NCBI GenBank assembly: GCA_040753915.1
Contig: JBFMDN010000042.1
Location: 1 to 47,862, forward strand
Length of the DNA: 47,862 nt
Reading direction: 5' to 3'
From: JBFMDN01 sp040753915
GTDB lineage: Bacteria > Desulfobacterota > Desulfomonilia > Desulfomonilales > Desulfomonilaceae
Part shown: positions 1-9,379 of the stretch, in pieces
Layout: each line of letters opens with the position of its first letter
Numbering within the stretch: the first letter of the stretch is position 1
Program-made: the position numbers and the translations under genes
Notes under the pieces: generated by a model
Databases searched by the model: none
Told to the model about the DNA's origin: nothing
Seen by the model: the letters and a program-made list of their open reading frames with translations, nothing else

Positions 1-549
1 AGGCCCTGGGCAAAGCCTGTGAAGATCATTTTCGCAGGTCGTTTCGTCGAGCACCGCGGCACTCGGTTGATGGAGCAGGTGATCTCAGTACTGCTGGCCG
101 GTTCGTACGATCTGCTTTTCACCCTAGCTGGTGAAGGGCCGGATTTGCTGCGCCTCGAGCAGCGGTTTGCAGGTGAACAGCGGGTTCGTTTCATGCGGTA
201 CTCCCCTCTTGACGCAGTACGTGTACACGGCGAGCACGACATTGCCGTCGTCCCGTCAGTGGGTTCCCAGGGCACATCCTTCTCTCTTGCAGAAGCCATG
301 GGAGCTGGCTGCGCTGTGGTAGCCTCGCCTGTGGGAGGCGTGACTAACATGATTATTGACGGATACAACGGGAGGCTCGTGGCAGCCAGGGTCGACGAGT
401 TAGTTCAAGCTATCGTACAGTTGATCGTCACTCCAACTTACCGAGCTTCGCTGGGCACTCGAGCGATGGAAACTGTGGCTATGGGCTTCGGACTCGATCG
501 ATGGAAAAAGAGGTGGTCCGAGGTCCTGACTCTTGTTGCCGGACCGTAA
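1..549 (+). CDS. GT4-family glycosyltransferase, 3' part only (partial at window start)
   Basis: The reading frame is open to the first base of the window, so the N-terminal acceptor domain lies outside. What remains is a GT-B C-terminal, nucleotide-sugar-binding domain. It opens with the strand KIIFAGRFVEHRG, has the GEGPDL loop and carries the donor-site motif SQGTSFSLAEAMGAGCAVV, which holds the second Glu of the E-x7-E signature. A GTG at 19 is in frame but falls inside the fold, so it is not a credible true start. By family it should transfer a sugar from a nucleotide donor to a lipid-linked or polysaccharide acceptor at the cytoplasmic face of the membrane. The neighbours (polymerase, flippase, more glycosyltransferases) place it in exopolysaccharide or O-antigen assembly. 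Donor and acceptor cannot be told from sequence. Confidence 0.85.
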   Translation, partial: RPWAKPVKIIFAGRFVEHRGTRLMEQVISVLLAGSYDLLFTLAGEGPDLLRLEQRFAGEQRVRFMRYSPLDAVRVHGEHDIAVVPSVGSQGTSFSLAEAMGAGCAVVASPVGGVTNMIIDGYNGRLVAARVDELVQAIVQLIVTPTYRASLGTRAMETVAMGFGLDRWKKRWSEVLTLVAGP

Positions 550-940
550 GTCATCAAGTGGAGTTCTCGTCGCTTGACGTGCCCATGGGAAACGACGACA
601 TTCTTGCTGCAAGTGGGTGCAGCGCGTTTGCGTGGAACATCTGCCCAGCCAGGGAACCGCCAACGGAAGATCAGTCGGTTATGGCGCTCGTCGCCCCTTT
701 GGCATGAAAATGCGCGGCACCCGCTGCAAGTCCAACCGGCAGGAGATGTTTACGTTGCATATTGCATCGTCACATCCAGCGCACGACTCGGTCCCTTCAG
801 GCATTATCTACTTGATAGACTCAGCCGTTGATCCCACCCCAGTTATGGAATGATCCAGCAGATGTATGTCACGGTTAACTCACTGCATATACTGAGTATT
901 CTTACTCTGACAATTATTGTCGGCGTTAGCGGGAGCGCCC
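550..940. other. Intergenic region, no gene recognised
   Basis: About 390 bp separate the first glycosyltransferase from the polymerase gene. Short open frames are present on both strands but none shows a recognisable motif or a good ribosome binding site. Close to the next gene there is a perfect 13-base palindrome, GACAATTATTGTC, at 909-921, and an A+T-rich stretch at about 875-920 that could hold a promoter. Either could be regulatory; neither is proven. Confidence 0.4.
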
Positions 941-2392
941 ATGATTGACATGTTGTCCGCGTTTCTCTCGCTCCACACACTGGTGGTGGCTTTGTCGATC
1001 GGGGCAATAATGCTCGTTTCAGCAGTTGTGAGTCCCGCATTCGTACTCGCTCTCCAGTTTCCTGCATGGACCTTTCTTATCCTCGTCAAAGATTACTACC
1101 CTGTTTCGACATCTGCAGTGTCCTCGGTCTTTCCGATTATCTCGATCGCTGGGGCTGCCCTCTGTCGTCGGAGATTCACCTTGGACGCTGTCCATTGTCT
1201 GCTCATGCTGTATATGGGACTGCTTATAGTTTCGTTACGACACTCCCCGAATCCCGAATACGGGCTGGAGAAAATTACTTTGACGTGTTTCCAGAGTGTT
1301 CCCATTGTCGTTGCAGCCTCGTATGCCTTGGGTTCGTTCCAGCAGATCAACAGAGTAATTGCGGTCCTGAATTGGACTTTGGGGTTTTACGTGGGGGCGT
1401 CCGCGCTGCTGCTCTTCACAGGGACAGCAGCTATCGGAGCTGAAGGGAGATATAGTGCCTTACACGATGTGACTGTATCCGGTCAGCTCTTGGGGCTGGG
1501 GATAGTGTCGGCATTGTATTGGTGGAAGCGGCGCAATCTTTGGATACGTGTCCTCGCCTACACTCTCGTGGTTGCGGCAGGGCTCCTTCTTCTCAAGACT
1601 GGGACCCGTACACCAATCGCATCTGCTGTCGTCACTATTGTCGTGATGCAGTTTGTTCGGTCTGGTAAACCCCTGATTAGCTTCCTGATGACTCCCAGAA
1701 CGCTGGTTGCGGCGTTACTAATCATACCGGCGGCGATCATAGGGAGCGTGTGCTTGCCGCTCGTCGTATCTCCGGAATCCTATGACAAACGGTTTTCTGG
1801 AGTGTCGGCCTTTTTTTACGTTGATGATCTGAATGACCCCAAATATCGATACTTGAACTATGCCACCGCTGTAGCCTTGGGAATGGAAAACCCGTTGTTC
1901 GGCCTGGGAGTTGGCGGCTATAAGGATGCCTTTATTGAAGAAACGGGGGTCGGGGCACACATACGTTACGAGCGTCACCCTGTGTATCCACACAACCTCT
2001 TTTTGGAGGCCTTCAGCGAGCACGGAGTCCCCGGATTGGTGATATTTGCCTTGCTTACGTTCGTGCTTTCGCGAAGGTGGCTCACGCTCGCGCGATGTTT
2101 GCCCAATGCCGAAATTGATCAACAACGAATCATCGAGGCAGTCCTGTCTTTGTTCCTGTATGGTTTTTTGCTGTCCCAGACGTCGCTGGACATTCCACGA
2201 ATGATCACTCTGTGGTGGGCTGTGGGACTCCTTCTAGCAGCGTCAAAGACTTGGAAGCTATGCGAAACATCTGCCACAGCGAACACACAGGCTAGGAAGA
2301 AGAGATCATCTGAACAATCAGAGCGAGTCTCAGCCGTTAGCCGTGAAAATCTGTGCACGTCATTGGAGTCAAGATGCCGGTGGTTACCGTGA
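941..2392 (+). CDS. O-antigen ligase/polymerase-like membrane protein (Wzy/WaaL family)
   Basis: A protein of 483 residues made mostly of hydrophobic helices (about ten or more). A soluble loop near residues 285-350 contains NPLFGLGVGGYKDAF and then HPVYPHNLFLEAFSEHG, the conserved Arg/His-containing loop of the Wzy_C/WaaL family. Such proteins polymerise undecaprenyl-linked repeat units or ligate glycan to an acceptor on the periplasmic side. The ATG at 941 follows a GGGAG at 931-935; an in-frame TTG at 917 is possible but less likely. The C-terminal 50 residues are polar and overlap the next gene by about 19 bp, suggesting co-transcription. Polymerase and ligase cannot be separated by sequence alone. 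Its position beside a flippase favours polymerase. Confidence 0.8.
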   Translation: MIDMLSAFLSLHTLVVALSIGAIMLVSAVVSPAFVLALQFPAWTFLILVKDYYPVSTSAVSSVFPIISIAGAALCRRRFTLDAVHCLLMLYMGLLIVSLRHSPNPEYGLEKITLTCFQSVPIVVAASYALGSFQQINRVIAVLNWTLGFYVGASALLLFTGTAAIGAEGRYSALHDVTVSGQLLGLGIVSALYWWKRRNLWIRVLAYTLVVAAGLLLLKTGTRTPIASAVVTIVVMQFVRSGKPLISFLMTPRTLVAALLIIPAAIIGSVCLPLVVSPESYDKRFSGVSAFFYVDDLNDPKYRYLNYATAVALGMENPLFGLGVGGYKDAFIEETGVGAHIRYERHPVYPHNLFLEAFSEHGVPGLVIFALLTFVLSRRWLTLARCLPNAEIDQQRIIEAVLSLFLYGFLLSQTSLDIPRMITLWWAVGLLLAASKTWKLCETSATANTQARKKRSSEQSERVSAVSRENLCTSLESRCRWLP

Positions 2393-3291
2393 TCATCCCG
2401 ACTTATAATCGCGGGACAGTGGTCGGTCGCGCCATTCAAAGTGCTCTGAATCAGTCTTTCAGGGATCTCGAAGTCATCGTGATCGACGACGGGTCTACTG
2501 ATTGTACCGGCCACGTGTTGAGACAAATTCAGGATCGCAGAATCAGGATCATCCTGTCAAATCGTAACAGAGGCTCTGGAGCTGCAAGAAATCGGGGACT
2601 CGAGATCGCTCGCGGCAAGTACATTGCTTTCCTAGATAGCGACGACGAATGGCACGCTGACAAGATCGAACAGCAAGTCTCTTTAATGGAATCCTTGGGA
2701 GACGATTGGGGAGTGTGCCACACGGGCGTGGAGGTGGTCAAGGCAAACAAGGGTAAGGTCGTAATTCCGGCTGACAGTGAAACGATTGGAGATGTCTTTT
2801 GTGATTATGTCACGGGCGGCTTATCATTCCACACTCCTACTCTCCTGGTGAGAAGAGCTTGCTTTAGCCGGATCGGTCTTTTTAGGGAGTCACTAAGGCG
2901 TATGGAAGATTCGGAACTCATGATGAGGCTCTTAGCTGTCTATAGGCTTACGGCGCTGCCCGACCCTTTAGCAAGGTGTCACCATGAATATCGGCTTGGT
3001 ATAAGCGACCAGGTAACGGCAGCTTGTCTAGAGATTATACGTATACACCATGGGAGCATTCAGTTTCGGCATGGACCTAATATCGCAAGGCAATTTCGAT
3101 CAAATCTACATGGTGTTGCAGCCGAGGCCAACTTTCGTGATCTCAGACTGTGCCGTGGAGCCCAGTATGCTGCATTAGCTTGCGTTGACCACATCTCAAG
3201 ACGTTCGCTCAGGCCTTTAAGAGCCCTCGCTCTTGGTATGGCTATGAGGTCACCTGTCCGGCGATTCCTGACCCCAACCATCCATGCATAG
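2374..3291 (+). CDS. GT2-family glycosyltransferase
   Basis: A protein of 305 residues. It starts with the GT-A Rossmann strand PVVTVIIPTYNRGTVVGRAI, then VIVIDDGSTD and the LDSDDEW motif (DxD-like metal and nucleotide-sugar site) near residue 90. A later segment with LVRRACFSRIGLF and EDSELMMRL matches the acceptor-side ED motif of inverting family 2 transferases. No QxxRW processive motif is seen, so a single-addition transferase is more likely than a synthase. The ATG at 2374 overlaps the 3' end of the upstream polymerase gene; an in-frame GTG at 2353 would add seven residues. Transfer of one sugar in the repeat unit is inferred; donor unknown. Confidence 0.85.
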   Translation: MPVVTVIIPTYNRGTVVGRAIQSALNQSFRDLEVIVIDDGSTDCTGHVLRQIQDRRIRIILSNRNRGSGAARNRGLEIARGKYIAFLDSDDEWHADKIEQQVSLMESLGDDWGVCHTGVEVVKANKGKVVIPADSETIGDVFCDYVTGGLSFHTPTLLVRRACFSRIGLFRESLRRMEDSELMMRLLAVYRLTALPDPLARCHHEYRLGISDQVTAACLEIIRIHHGSIQFRHGPNIARQFRSNLHGVAAEANFRDLRLCRGAQYAALACVDHISRRSLRPLRALALGMAMRSPVRRFLTPTIHA

Positions 3292-3367
3292 CGACCAGTC
3301 CAAATTAATCTTTTTCCCCGCCATCGACACACTGCTGAAGGACGCGAACACCCTGGATGCCATGTGA
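3284..3367 (+). CDS. Possible 27-residue peptide bridging GT2 and flippase genes
   Basis: A short frame begins with an ATG overlapping the end of the GT2 gene and stops at TGA 3365-3367, overlapping the GTG start of the flippase gene. It encodes a peptide with the hydrophobic stretch KLIFFPAIDTLL. It could be a translational-coupling leader or the fragment of a lost gene; no homology is recognised and chance is possible. Confidence 0.15.
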   Translation: MHSDQSKLIFFPAIDTLLKDANTLDAM

Positions 3368-4680
3368 GCAGGATGGCGGTTTCCATTAAGCAATTGTTGG
3401 CGAACCCCTTGACGCAGCGTCTGTTGACAGCGGTATCTTGGAACACCACGGGCACTGTCGCCTTGCAGGCATTGGGACTAGCTGCAACTATTCTGGTCGC
3501 GAGGCTTCTGGGGCCTGCCGATTTTGGCAGATTGAGCTTATTGCAGGCCACTGTTACCATGTTCAGTGTAGTGGCTGCTCTCGGTCTGCCATCGACGGCT
3601 ACCAAATGTATCGCCGAACTCCGCTTCCAAGATCGCGCTGAAGTTGGAAGGATCATAGGATTCGTCTTTGCAGTCGGAATGGCCTTTTCGGCGATCGTGG
3701 GAGTAGCAATGTTGAGTTTAGCACCTGTGATTTCTTATCAGCTACTTCACTCGCCCGATCTTGAACAGCTCCTCATGATCGGCACTTTGCTGATGTTGCT
3801 CACGGCACTATCGTCCTTGCAAACCGGCATCCTGGCCGGATTCGAGGCTTTTAGAGCCATGGCGCTTGTAAACCTGTTAGGAGGAATTCTCAGACTAGGG
3901 TTCGCAGGAATCGGCACGTACTATTGGGGCCTCAGCGGGGCTCTTTGGGCTTTGATTTGTTCCACAGGATTGATTTGTGCCGGTTATCAAACGGCCATCG
4001 CATCCGTTACTGCGGCAGCTAGCGTCGACCTATCTTTGAGGTGTCTCGGCAGGCACCTGAGACTTGTCTATGACTTCAGTCTTCCTTGCATGCTTTCAAC
4101 TTCACTGGTTGCACCGATCAATTGGTTATCTATCGTGATACTAGCTACTTATGCTGCTGATTATAATGAAGTGGGGATATATAATGCTGCAAATCAGTGG
4201 TTTTTGGTCGTCCTCTTTTTTCCGAGTATTGTCGGCCAGTCCATGCTGCCCATCGTATCAGAGCAGCTGTGCACCGCCGGCCGGGGAGCTGCACGAACGC
4301 TCTTGCTATGCACGTTGAAAATGCTCCTCGTCATCATCGTTCCAGTAGTAATTGTCGGCACGCTGCTAAGTCCGTTACTGATGGGGCTGTATGGCACATC
4401 GTTTCAGCACGGATGGCCTGCGCTGGTAATACTGTTCGCGTCCGCGGGCTTTGCGGCTAGTGCCGTACCTCTTGGCTACTTCCTGATTGCATCAGCTGAG
4501 TTATGGACTGGTTTCTTCTTGAATCTGGTTTGGGCTATCTCGTTCGTGGGCCTGGCATTATTTCTGGCTAATTACGGCGCTGTGGGGCTGGCGTCAGCGC
4601 GGTGCGCAGCCTATTCGGTTCTTCTCGTTCTCGCTCTTGTCGTGGTTAACAGACACCCAATCAAACATGGATCAACTTAA
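3364..4680 (+). CDS. Wzx-type polysaccharide flippase (MATE/MVF superfamily)
   Basis: A protein of 438 residues with about 12 to 14 predicted membrane helices and few long loops, the usual size for an O-antigen or exopolysaccharide flippase. The N-terminal helix reads SWNTTGTVALQALGLAATILVARLLGP followed by ADFGRLSL, a signature of the polysaccharide biosynthesis family, and charged residues are confined to short loops. It should translocate undecaprenyl-pyrophosphate-linked repeat units from cytoplasm to periplasm for the polymerase encoded just upstream. Start choice is open between GTG 3364 and ATG 3373; neither has a strong Shine-Dalgarno sequence. A 344 bp gap follows, so this may end the first transcription unit. 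Confidence 0.85.
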   Translation: MSRMAVSIKQLLANPLTQRLLTAVSWNTTGTVALQALGLAATILVARLLGPADFGRLSLLQATVTMFSVVAALGLPSTATKCIAELRFQDRAEVGRIIGFVFAVGMAFSAIVGVAMLSLAPVISYQLLHSPDLEQLLMIGTLLMLLTALSSLQTGILAGFEAFRAMALVNLLGGILRLGFAGIGTYYWGLSGALWALICSTGLICAGYQTAIASVTAAASVDLSLRCLGRHLRLVYDFSLPCMLSTSLVAPINWLSIVILATYAADYNEVGIYNAANQWFLVVLFFPSIVGQSMLPIVSEQLCTAGRGAARTLLLCTLKMLLVIIVPVVIVGTLLSPLLMGLYGTSFQHGWPALVILFASAGFAASAVPLGYFLIASAELWTGFFLNLVWAISFVGLALFLANYGAVGLASARCAAYSVLLVLALVVVNRHPIKHGST

Positions 4681-5024
4681 TTTGAGAGGTCTCCACTTTA
4701 GCATCGGATACGTCCTCATTCGCTCTCGAACCAATGTAGTGAAGGTGATCGCCATTGGCACTTAACCACGCACGGTGGGTAAATTTATTGGAGCTGCATT
4801 GATCGAGTTTTGAAATACCTAGTCATGGAATTCTGTGCATTTGACTATGGTACTTCGCAAGTACGTGCCAATAGCGCTTCGGCTATATCGTTCGCCGATT
4901 GATGACTGACGTGGTGATGGACTCGAGCCCAGACGGACAATTCCAGCCAGTAGCGATGGTCACTGGCTGTTGCCTTAGCAACCTTACCGACAGGGAATGA
5001 TTTTTTGTCGCTAGCGGAGACAGT
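4681..5024. other. Intergenic region, no gene recognised
   Basis: A 344 bp gap between the flippase and the next glycosyltransferase. No convincing coding frame is seen. It contains a small perfect inverted repeat, GTACTT-CGC-AAGTAC, at 4850-4864 and is more A+T-rich than the genes on either side around 4760-4850, so it may hold a promoter for the second glycosyltransferase group. Confidence 0.35.
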
Positions 5025-6182
5025 ATGTCGCATTCTTTCTTGGTCTTTTATCTTAATTTCGGCCCGTATCATTATGCTCGGCTTGGCGCACTGGCCAGAG
5101 TGTTGCCGGGCAGTTTGGCTGTTGAGATTTGTAGGAAACACGAGAAGTATCCCTGGGACCACGAGTCGGTGACTTTTCCGTTCGATATGATGACTCTCTT
5201 TGATGCCGCCGTCGAAGACACAGATGAACGTTTACAAAGCTCCAAAGCGGTGGACCTTCTTGTCCGTGTAAGACCCCAGGCGGTCCTAGTAGTTGGGTAT
5301 ACGGATCGGGTGATGCGCGACGTTGCCCGAGCGGCACGACGCTTGGGAAGACCATGCATATTGACAACCTCTACCACAAGTATTGATAGGCCACGCTATC
5401 GCCTCAAAGAATTGGCAAAGGCCATTTGGTGTCGTCTCCACTATGACGCTCTCTTTCTTTCGGGTGAACGATCCGTGCGATATTTCGAAGGTCTCGGTTT
5501 CAACAGCGACTTAATTTGGCGAGGAACGGATGTCGTAGATAATGAGCACTTCAGTGCTCGTGCTGACACCGTTCGGATAAGACCCGACGACTTCAGAAAG
5601 CACTTCGGCCTCCCTGAGAAATATTTTCTGACAGTTGGTCGGCTGAGCCCAGAAAAGAACTTTGTGAAGCTGCTGAATGCCTATTTCCATTATAGGAGGC
5701 TTGGAGGTGCTTGGGACCTTGTTGTCATTGGGAGCGGGCCGCAAGAAAGAGAATTGCATGCTTTGAGTGAGGCCAGCCGCCATCGGGGGGTGCACTTTCT
5801 CGGTTGGCAATCGTACAATACGATCCCCGCGTACTATGGTCTTGCATCTTGTTTCGTGCTGCCGAGTGTGTCAGAAACCTGGGGGCTAGTCGTCAATGAG
5901 GCCATGGCATGCGGTCTCCCGGTACTCGTTAGCAGAAACTGCGGCTGCGTGCCCGAGCTGTGCCAAAGAGGCATTAACGGATATGATTTCGATCCGTTTG
6001 ACGAAGAAATGTTGGCAGACCTTATGCTGCAAATGTCCTCTGGCGAGGAAGACCTCGTGAAAATGGGAAACGCATCTCGGAGAATTATTGCGAATTTCAC
6101 GCCCGAGACTTGGGCACTCTCTCTTCGTGACTGTTTCAAGACGGTGATCAGTAACCGCGTCAGGGCCATGGCCAGGACCTGA
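5025..6182 (+). CDS. GT4-family glycosyltransferase
   Basis: A complete GT-B protein of 385 residues. The N-terminal half binds the acceptor and has a YHYARLGAL loop near the start. The C-terminal half begins at KYFLTVGRLSPEKNF (about residue 204), has the IGSGPQERELH loop, and ends in the donor motif SVSETWGLVVNEAMACGLPV with both Glu residues of the retaining GT4 E-x7-E signature. It is cytoplasmic or membrane-associated and transfers one sugar in the repeat-unit pathway; the donor is not predictable. The ATG at 5025 is preceded by a weak GCGGAGA at 5014-5020. The next gene begins only 5 bp after the stop, indicating an operon. Confidence 0.88.
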   Translation: MSHSFLVFYLNFGPYHYARLGALARVLPGSLAVEICRKHEKYPWDHESVTFPFDMMTLFDAAVEDTDERLQSSKAVDLLVRVRPQAVLVVGYTDRVMRDVARAARRLGRPCILTTSTTSIDRPRYRLKELAKAIWCRLHYDALFLSGERSVRYFEGLGFNSDLIWRGTDVVDNEHFSARADTVRIRPDDFRKHFGLPEKYFLTVGRLSPEKNFVKLLNAYFHYRRLGGAWDLVVIGSGPQERELHALSEASRHRGVHFLGWQSYNTIPAYYGLASCFVLPSVSETWGLVVNEAMACGLPVLVSRNCGCVPELCQRGINGYDFDPFDEEMLADLMLQMSSGEEDLVKMGNASRRIIANFTPETWALSLRDCFKTVISNRVRAMART

Positions 6183-6187
6183 AAGCA

Positions 6188-7384
6188 GTGAACGTTTGCC
6201 ACGTCTTAACGTACCTGGCTAAGCGCTACGGCGGCCCCCCCCAGGTGGCCGCAAGTATCGGAAGGCACCTACGGGCCAGAGGTGTTGGGGTAACATATTA
6301 CGGGACGGCAACTGATGAAGAAAAAAGGGAATTCCAGGAGCAGGATGGTTCTGTTCGACTTTTTGACAGGAGGAAGCCGCTTCGATGGTTCCGGTCACCG
6401 GATTTAGGAAAAGCATTGCTGCAAGAGAGTGCTGATACGGACATCATTCATCTGCACGAAATTTGGTCCCACCCGATCTTCTGTGCTTCCCGTGTTGCGA
6501 GGAGAAAAGGTATACCCTATCTGTTGACGCCCCACGGCGAGCTGAACCCATGGCACATGAAGAGCAAGCGGTTGAAGAAGCGGATCTACCTTGAGCTAGT
6601 GTTGCGGGGTATTCTTGGGGCCAGTGCCTGTGTTCACGTTTTCGCTCCAAGTGAGTTGGAAGGGCTCGTCCAGGTTGGATATCGGGGCCCTCTGACTGTA
6701 ATCCCTAATGGGGTTTCAGTGGATGATTTTACCACCCTTCTAGATCCCTTGGCGGCGGAACAATACTTCTCTTCCTTGGATGGGAAACGAGTTGTATTCT
6801 TTATGTCTAGGCTGAGCCCCGAAAAGGGTCTTGATCAGCTCATTCCCGCGTGGGCAGACGTCACGGCTTCCCCAACCTATGACGATTGTGTGCTGGTTCT
6901 GGCTGGACCGGATTCTCGAGGATATGACAATGTAGTGAGGGCCCTTCTGGCAAAGCACCAATTGTTGGAGAAGGTCCTTCTCACGGGCATGATATGGGGG
7001 CACAAGAAGCTCGCCCTGATGGCCCGAGCTGATCTTTACGTCCTGCCTTCTTACGGGGAAGGATTCAGCGTGTCGCTCCTGGAGAATCTGGCTTGTGGCA
7101 ACCCGGTGCTGGTGACTCCTGCCTGCAATTTTCCCGAAATTGAGAAGGTAGGAGCAGGCGCTTGCGTACCACCTGAAAGGAGCGCGTTGGCACATGGACT
7201 CCGTCGGCTTCTCGATTTAAGCGAAGAGGAGCGTTTGGCTATGGGCCAGCAGGGACGCAAGCTCGTGTTTGAAAATTATACGTGGGATGTGGTGGCGCGG
7301 AAATTTCTCACGGTCTACAACTGCATCTTGGCAGGGAAAGAAATACCTCTCTTTCCCGAGCCCGCGCCCGTAGATGTTTTATGA
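6188..7384 (+). CDS. GT4-family glycosyltransferase
   Basis: A second complete GT-B transferase of 398 residues. The N-terminal domain has a glycine-rich loop (RYGGPPQVAASIGRHL) and IIHLHEIW followed by LLTPHGELNPWH, typical of GT4 acceptor domains. The C-terminal domain has FFMSRLSPEKGLDQLI, a GPDSRGYDN loop and the donor motif SYGEGFSVSLLENLACGNPV. The start is GTG at 6188, 5 bp after the previous stop. The end overlaps the next gene by four bases (ATGA), a classic sign of translational coupling. Role in repeat-unit assembly follows from context; the specific linkage is unknown. Confidence 0.88.
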   Translation: MNVCHVLTYLAKRYGGPPQVAASIGRHLRARGVGVTYYGTATDEEKREFQEQDGSVRLFDRRKPLRWFRSPDLGKALLQESADTDIIHLHEIWSHPIFCASRVARRKGIPYLLTPHGELNPWHMKSKRLKKRIYLELVLRGILGASACVHVFAPSELEGLVQVGYRGPLTVIPNGVSVDDFTTLLDPLAAEQYFSSLDGKRVVFFMSRLSPEKGLDQLIPAWADVTASPTYDDCVLVLAGPDSRGYDNVVRALLAKHQLLEKVLLTGMIWGHKKLALMARADLYVLPSYGEGFSVSLLENLACGNPVLVTPACNFPEIEKVGAGACVPPERSALAHGLRRLLDLSEEERLAMGQQGRKLVFENYTWDVVARKFLTVYNCILAGKEIPLFPEPAPVDVL

Positions 7385-8226
7385 CGGCCAACGAGAAGAT
7401 CGTCCTGAATCACGTAAGGCTTTCCATTATCACCGTATCTCGGAATGCGTCATCGACCATTGACGATTGCGTCGCGAGCATTCGGCATCAGGAAGTCCCG
7501 GTGGAGCATATCGTCATAGATGGTGCTTCACAGGACGATACGGTGCGCAAGATTGAGCGCTCGGGAGGTTCGATAGCGCACGTGGTGTCCGAGCCCGACC
7601 ACGGCATGTACGATGCCATGAACAAGGGACTCGCCCTTGCCACTGGGGAGGTGGTCGGGATACTCAACGCTGACGATTTCTATGCCCATCCTCACGTGCT
7701 GAGTCAGGTTGCGCGTGTGTTTTCCGATTCCACCGTGGATGCGTGCTACGGGGACGTGGTGTATATCGATTCCTCGGGATCGGGCGGGGTGGTCCGAGCC
7801 TGGAAATCATGTGATTACGAGCGCAGCCTCTTCTACCGGGGGTGGATGCCTCCCCATCCGTCGTTCTTTGTCAGGCGCCGAATTTACACAAAATATGGGG
7901 GATTCGATCTCCGCCTCGGCACCTCTGCAGATTACGAGCTGATGTTGCGGCTCCTCGTCCGGCACGGCTGCGCAGCGAAGTACATACCGGATACTCTTGT
8001 AGCGATGCGAATGGGGGGAGCGAGCAACGCGTCGCTTCAGAACCGCATCAAAGCCAATCGAATGGATCGACTCGCGTGGTCGGTCAACGGTCTGCGGCCC
8101 AGACCATGGACCCTTCTTCTCAAGCCTGCATCGAAGATTGGGCAATACGTTGTCCCTCGTTTTTCGGACAAGAAGGTGACTCGGTGGTGGCTCGGCAATT
8201 CGCATCCGGACGCAGTCCGTGAATGA
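7381..8226 (+). CDS. GT2-family glycosyltransferase (WcaE-like)
   Basis: A protein of 281 residues. It opens with the GT-A strand RLSIITVSRNASSTIDDCVASI, then HIVIDGASQDDT, EPDHGMYDAMNKGLALA and the LNADDFY (DxD-type) motif. That combination, especially SEPDHGMYDAMNKG, is characteristic of the WcaE-like GT2 subgroup used in colanic-acid and other exopolysaccharide pathways. HPSFFVRRRIY and SADYELMLRLL supply the acceptor-side motif. The ATG at 7381 overlaps the upstream TGA (ATGA). A longer in-frame start at 7282 exists but would lie deep inside the preceding gene, so I reject it. It probably adds one sugar; the donor is not determined. Confidence 0.88.
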   Translation: MTANEKIVLNHVRLSIITVSRNASSTIDDCVASIRHQEVPVEHIVIDGASQDDTVRKIERSGGSIAHVVSEPDHGMYDAMNKGLALATGEVVGILNADDFYAHPHVLSQVARVFSDSTVDACYGDVVYIDSSGSGGVVRAWKSCDYERSLFYRGWMPPHPSFFVRRRIYTKYGGFDLRLGTSADYELMLRLLVRHGCAAKYIPDTLVAMRMGGASNASLQNRIKANRMDRLAWSVNGLRPRPWTLLLKPASKIGQYVVPRFSDKKVTRWWLGNSHPDAVRE

Positions 8227-8322
8227 GGATTCGAGCCCACGCTCGGAGCGACGCTACTAGGAGCCACCAGGGCATTGGCGTACGCTCCGGGCCGTCGCTG
8301 CCTTCCGCCCGAATACTCGTCC

Positions 8323-9258
8323 ATGAAAAAGTTATTGGTTCCAATAGCTATTGGCATTCTGACCCTGGCTGTTTGCCTCCTGGTGCTCGAGCTCTACCTG
8401 GAAAGGCTCGGTTATGGTAATCCCCCTCTGTACGCCCATGATCCGGCCATCGGATTTGTCCTCAGACCAGGCCAGACCCTTTCTCGCTCACACGGCTGCG
8501 AGGTGGTAATCAACAATCTTGGGATGCGCGGACGAAACACCACGAAGGAAAAGCCCGCAGGCGTGAAGCGAGTAGTGGTCTTCGGTGATTCCGTTCCGTA
8601 TGGCGGGAGCTACATTGACCAGGACGATGTGTTTTGCGCGGTAGCCGAGTCAACTCTTAACCGAGACAGCAGAGGGAAGAAATACGAAATCCTCAACGCA
8701 GGGGTTAATGCCCTCGGCCCTCGAAACGTGCGTGAGTACATCAAGAGACGTGGTTTGTACGGCGCAGACATGGTCATAGTGTTCTTCCCCTGGGGAAACC
8801 TCAGGCGAGATTACACGACTTACTATGCAGTTCCCTTCTGGTCCAACAGCCCTCGGTACGCTTTGGCGGAATTGTGTCGTCACGCGTGCTGGATCGCGTT
8901 CGGGTACCTGTCCCAAAGATGGAAAGAGGTGGACGCGTTCGCGAATCAGGACAATCTTTTCATGAATGTTGAGGCCTTAGCGGACATCAAAACTATGTGC
9001 GCAGCATCCGGAACCCCCGTGTACTTCTTCTGGTCTCCGTACCGGGCCGCGTTGAAAGGGCAACCAGACTCATATGAATCTGACCGGGAGATTCTGCGCA
9101 AGACCATACCTTCAGCAGTGTTGGTCATGTTGGATCCCCTTTTCGCAAAGGCGGGCGATCCGGATCCGCTGTTTGTGGATGAGGTCCATTATTCGACGAA
9201 AGGCCATCGGTTGGTGGGGGCGTACTTGGCGGAGTTTGTTGCTGCTCGCCTCAATTGA
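8323..9258 (+). CDS. SGNH/GDSL-family hydrolase, membrane-anchored
   Basis: A protein of 311 residues with one N-terminal hydrophobic helix (about residues 4-25), so it is probably anchored with its catalytic domain in the periplasm. Block I is VVVFGDSVPYG with the candidate nucleophile Ser90. Block V is DEVHYSTKGH with candidate Asp286 and His289. SGNH enzymes in polysaccharide clusters usually remove or transfer acetyl or other acyl groups; here that role is inferred from neighbours. ATG 8323 is chosen because the hydrophobic anchor starts there; an earlier in-frame ATG-like start would add 16 unstructured residues. It is the last intact gene before the repeat zone, whose first degenerate copy starts about 20 bp after the stop. 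Confidence 0.8.
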   Translation: MKKLLVPIAIGILTLAVCLLVLELYLERLGYGNPPLYAHDPAIGFVLRPGQTLSRSHGCEVVINNLGMRGRNTTKEKPAGVKRVVVFGDSVPYGGSYIDQDDVFCAVAESTLNRDSRGKKYEILNAGVNALGPRNVREYIKRRGLYGADMVIVFFPWGNLRRDYTTYYAVPFWSNSPRYALAELCRHACWIAFGYLSQRWKEVDAFANQDNLFMNVEALADIKTMCAASGTPVYFFWSPYRAALKGQPDSYESDREILRKTIPSAVLVMLDPLFAKAGDPDPLFVDEVHYSTKGHRLVGAYLAEFVAARLN

Positions 9259-9280
9259 TCGGGGGCATGATGGAAAATCG

Positions 9281-9376
9281 CGTTTCCAGGCTGCCATTTC
9301 TTCAAGATGCTGGCTGGAAAGCCTGCACTACATGAATGCCAAGTCCCAAGATGCAGGCCAAAAGCCTGCATTCTCA
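9281..9376 (+). repeat. Degenerate REP unit at the edge of the truncated wecG-like gene
   Basis: The stretch contains TTTCCAGGCTGCC, then a palindrome GGCTGGAAAGCC, then CTGCACTACATGAATGCC, and a second half-palindrome GCAGGCCAAAAGCCTGC. These match the parts of the tandem REP array that starts at 9767. It lies between the SGNH gene and the surviving coding part of a WecG-like gene, where the missing N-terminal half would be expected. Confidence 0.75.
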
Positions 9377-9379
9377 GCA